Source: Congeria kusceri (lineage: Eukaryota; Mollusca; Bivalvia; Myida; Dreissenidae). From it: 64,000 nucleotides of DNA. The position numbers were made by a program, and so were the translations under genes. The notes beneath the pieces were generated by a model. The model was not told the origin of the DNA. It made no database searches and was given only the letters and a program-made list of their open reading frames with translations. Within the stretch, counting starts at the first letter, position 1. Each line of letters begins with the position of its first letter. Below, piece after piece: positions 61,750-64,000 of the stretch. Location of the stretch: contig CM051025.1 of assembly GCA_027627225.1 (NCBI GenBank), forward strand, positions 54,318,681 through 54,382,680, read 5' to 3'.

Positions 61750-64000
61750 CAAGCAAGTAAATGCTCTTCGGTGTCTACGGTAACCTGATGTCCGTCCTAG
61801 AGGACTTCGAAGATCGGGAAGACTTAGGACAGAGGCCAAAATAACTAAGTCAAGGATACCCATAGCGGATCAGTCCTGTAAGTCGAACAAACATGTGTGT
61901 TCAAATATGTGGGCTTTTTCAAAATCCATATGTTGTTTTTAATTGTGTTAACTGCGTAGAGGGTAAACGCTATAATAATGACTTTGCCTAAATTTATGAA
62001 ACAAATAAAAGTAGTCACCACATGAAAGGTGCGTTTTCTTTTAAATAAATCTCTTATAATCCCAGGGAATGCTATTGAATGCTGACCGGTCACAGCCGTG
62101 TTGGAGACTCAGCAGATTTTGTTCCAAAAGCATGCTAGTGCTTGTTCACCAGAAGTGACGCAGTCTGTTTAGGACGACCTGAAATCTGAACTCCTTGAGT
62201 GGTCGGCCGTTGCTCGCAGAATAGACGGGAACTTACCGCTGCGGATGGTTTTATCGGACAAATGTATGAAATATGTATGCGAAAGGAAAAACGCCCCCCG
62301 CTTTCTACGACCAACCAAGGTAAAATCACACGAAACAACTTCCGCACACATTTTTTGTCACGAATTTCCTTTCCAGCTTTTGTTCGAGAAATATTTCCAA
62401 CCGTATCTGTTGCAAGTATGTTGCGGCAGTTTTTTTATACCGAGGATATTGTAAACTTATTAAGGCCTAATTTGCTATTATGCGGATAATCGGATGTTGA
62501 ACTGCTTATTTTGTCTGTGGTTATTTCTTTCGAAAAAAATGTTGCTTCATATCAAAACTTGTTCTATAAGATTTATTATCATCTACTCGGCTGAAATCAT
62601 GAGATGAAAATGCAAAACAACAGACATGACGTTTAATGTCGAACTTCAACAAGAACACATTATTTCCCAAACATTATTTCGGATCTGCGGATGTGTCGGA
62701 ACTTTGGGATTGTAGTTATTGTTGGGTTATTTTGTAAGCGGTTATGGTACCGTTTAATAGTGTGATATTTTATCAATCTTTGTGTATTTCTTTCTCAAAT
62801 TTTGCACTTGAGACTGTTAAATTGCTGTATTTAAAAACAATTACCAGTACGGTAGTGATCATTAAAAAAAGTTTTATCCCAATAATATTGCGGTGATCTA
62901 TATATTTTATTATTGTTTTATGATGAGAACTTATATATGAATACCTTCAAGTAGTTTGGCAGAATTCTATTATGTAGAACTGTATATAATCCCAAATATG
63001 TGGTTGATATAGTAAAAATTTCTTGGTTTTACCAGTCACACTGAATATATAAAAATAATATTTCTTAGCATTTACCGTCTGTACTGCATTTCTTTGGTAA
63101 TGTTTTCTTTCATTAAATGTTAATTGCTACATATAAGCTGCCATCACACCTTAAATATGCCATTTTCATCTTTTACTAGGCATTTAAGATAGTTTTGACA
63201 CACACAGAAATTTATCATGTTTGGTGCATAAGTGCATGTTATATATTGCAAATAAAATAAAAACAAGACCGGTGACCATTTGTTTTTATTTCATGTTCAA
63301 CTTAGTATTTGTATGTATTCCTTGTAGACAAATTATCAAAATGATATATTATTGAGCAGAAAGTAGCAAAAATTTTAGCAACACTCTTTAACTTGTGCAT
63401 TTTTGTGTAAATAATCCACTTCATTTGAATATTTTGGACAATTTTAGAAATATATATACTCGTATAACGTTTAATTTCTTACTTTATTAAGTACTAGTAT
63501 GATTAAACAAACTGACTTGATATACATCTACACATCATTTATTGAATAGTATAGATTATGTTTTCGTTGATATAGTATCAGCAAAACAAACTTATACCAT
63601 TTTTCTGTACTCAAATCTTTAGGTCTAAGTTTCAGCAAAGAATAATACGTTGGTCCAGCTGTAGGTTTTTTTGTTTATGATCAAAGCTTCTTACTTGGAA
63701 ACTTAGTAGGTCAATGATCAATATAAGTGTTCTGTATATTCAAATACACCAACTGCCAAGTGTCCTGTTTGGACGTGTCCTTAAATTAAATTATATGCAA
63801 ATTAATCTGCATTTTATCCAATCATTGAACTTGCATATCACGTGGTTAACTGTGTACCTATTTTACACGGAGATCAATGCCCGGACTATCCAGGAAAACG
63901 TGCCTCACGTTATGTCAGGGAAGCACGACCAGGCCCAGTTGGACACGGATTTCAAACAGAACCGTGACAAGCGGGCCGTCATGCCAGACACAAGGCTTTC
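61750..64000 (+). pseudogene. Decayed copy of the 343-residue-protein gene (exons 2, 3 and 4), running off the window
   Basis: Exon 2 remnant 61750-61894 keeps the CTACAG acceptor but has a stop in place of Gln (AAG-TAA-ATG) and a later frameshift. Exon 3 remnant 62089-62319 has lost its AG acceptor (GACCG for TACAG), reads VTAVLETQQILFQKHASAC and then meets a TAG. Exon 4 remnant 63868-64000 is the best preserved: EINARTIQENVPHVMSGKHD, DFKQNRDKRAVMPDTR. Its acceptor is also lost (acacgg for gcagtccgg). Between exons 3 and 4 lies the segment duplicated at 19.8 kb. Exon 5, if present, is beyond the window. Confidence 0.82.

Overview
The window is animal nuclear DNA, most likely from a bivalve mollusc. 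It is AT-rich, its genes are split by GT-AG introns, and much of it is short DNA-transposon relics and repeats of types familiar from bivalve genomes: elements ending in ATGCCCCCAC, a dispersed 'tttcatgaagattgg' element and tRNA-derived SINEs. I could not fix the species. There are no prokaryotic features. Almost all long open frames are chance frames; the real coding sequence is short exons, which I found by splice signals and matching intron phase.

Layout. (1) 1-6018: two near-identical, head-to-tail 3.0-kb units, each with four minus-strand exons coding one immunoglobulin plus one fibronectin-III domain of a titin/twitchin-type muscle protein. The units splice together in frame. (2) 6116-6779: a non-autonomous hAT element with a perfect 8-bp target duplication. 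(3) 8907-10440: three minus-strand exons of a KMT5A/SET8-like SET-domain protein. (4) 11.7-35.3 kb: gene-poor, with tandem repeats, TIR elements, two elements built from CpG-rich palindrome arrays, SINEs, a (CA)n tract and broken copies of the gene at 41 kb. (5) 35.3-41.1 kb: a nested foldback region with a palindrome-array element inserted in it. (6) 41287-44407 (+): a complete five-exon gene for a 343-residue protein that I cannot place in any family. Decayed relatives lie at 19.7, 28.1-29.6, 51.7-52.2 and 61.75-64.0 kb. (7) 46.55-49.63 kb: a partial duplicate (three exons) of the gene in region 9. (8) 49.64-50.73 kb: two copies of a foldback MITE, clustered TGACGTCA sites and a hammerhead ribozyme motif. 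(9) 53255-61061 (-): a ten-exon gene for a secreted mosaic protein of 570 residues. Its order is signal peptide, galactose-binding-like domain, EGF, His-rich block, LamG-like half-domain, Thr/Pro linker, Ly6/uPAR domain, ShKT domain. All exon phases agree and the frame closes exactly.

The genes do not form a pathway. The main themes are exon and gene duplication (muscle-protein domains, the 343-residue family, the mosaic gene) in a transposon-rich setting, and two apparently undescribed genes: the 343-residue protein and the His-rich EGF/LamG/Ly6/ShKT mosaic. Functions given are inferred from domains only; no database search was possible.
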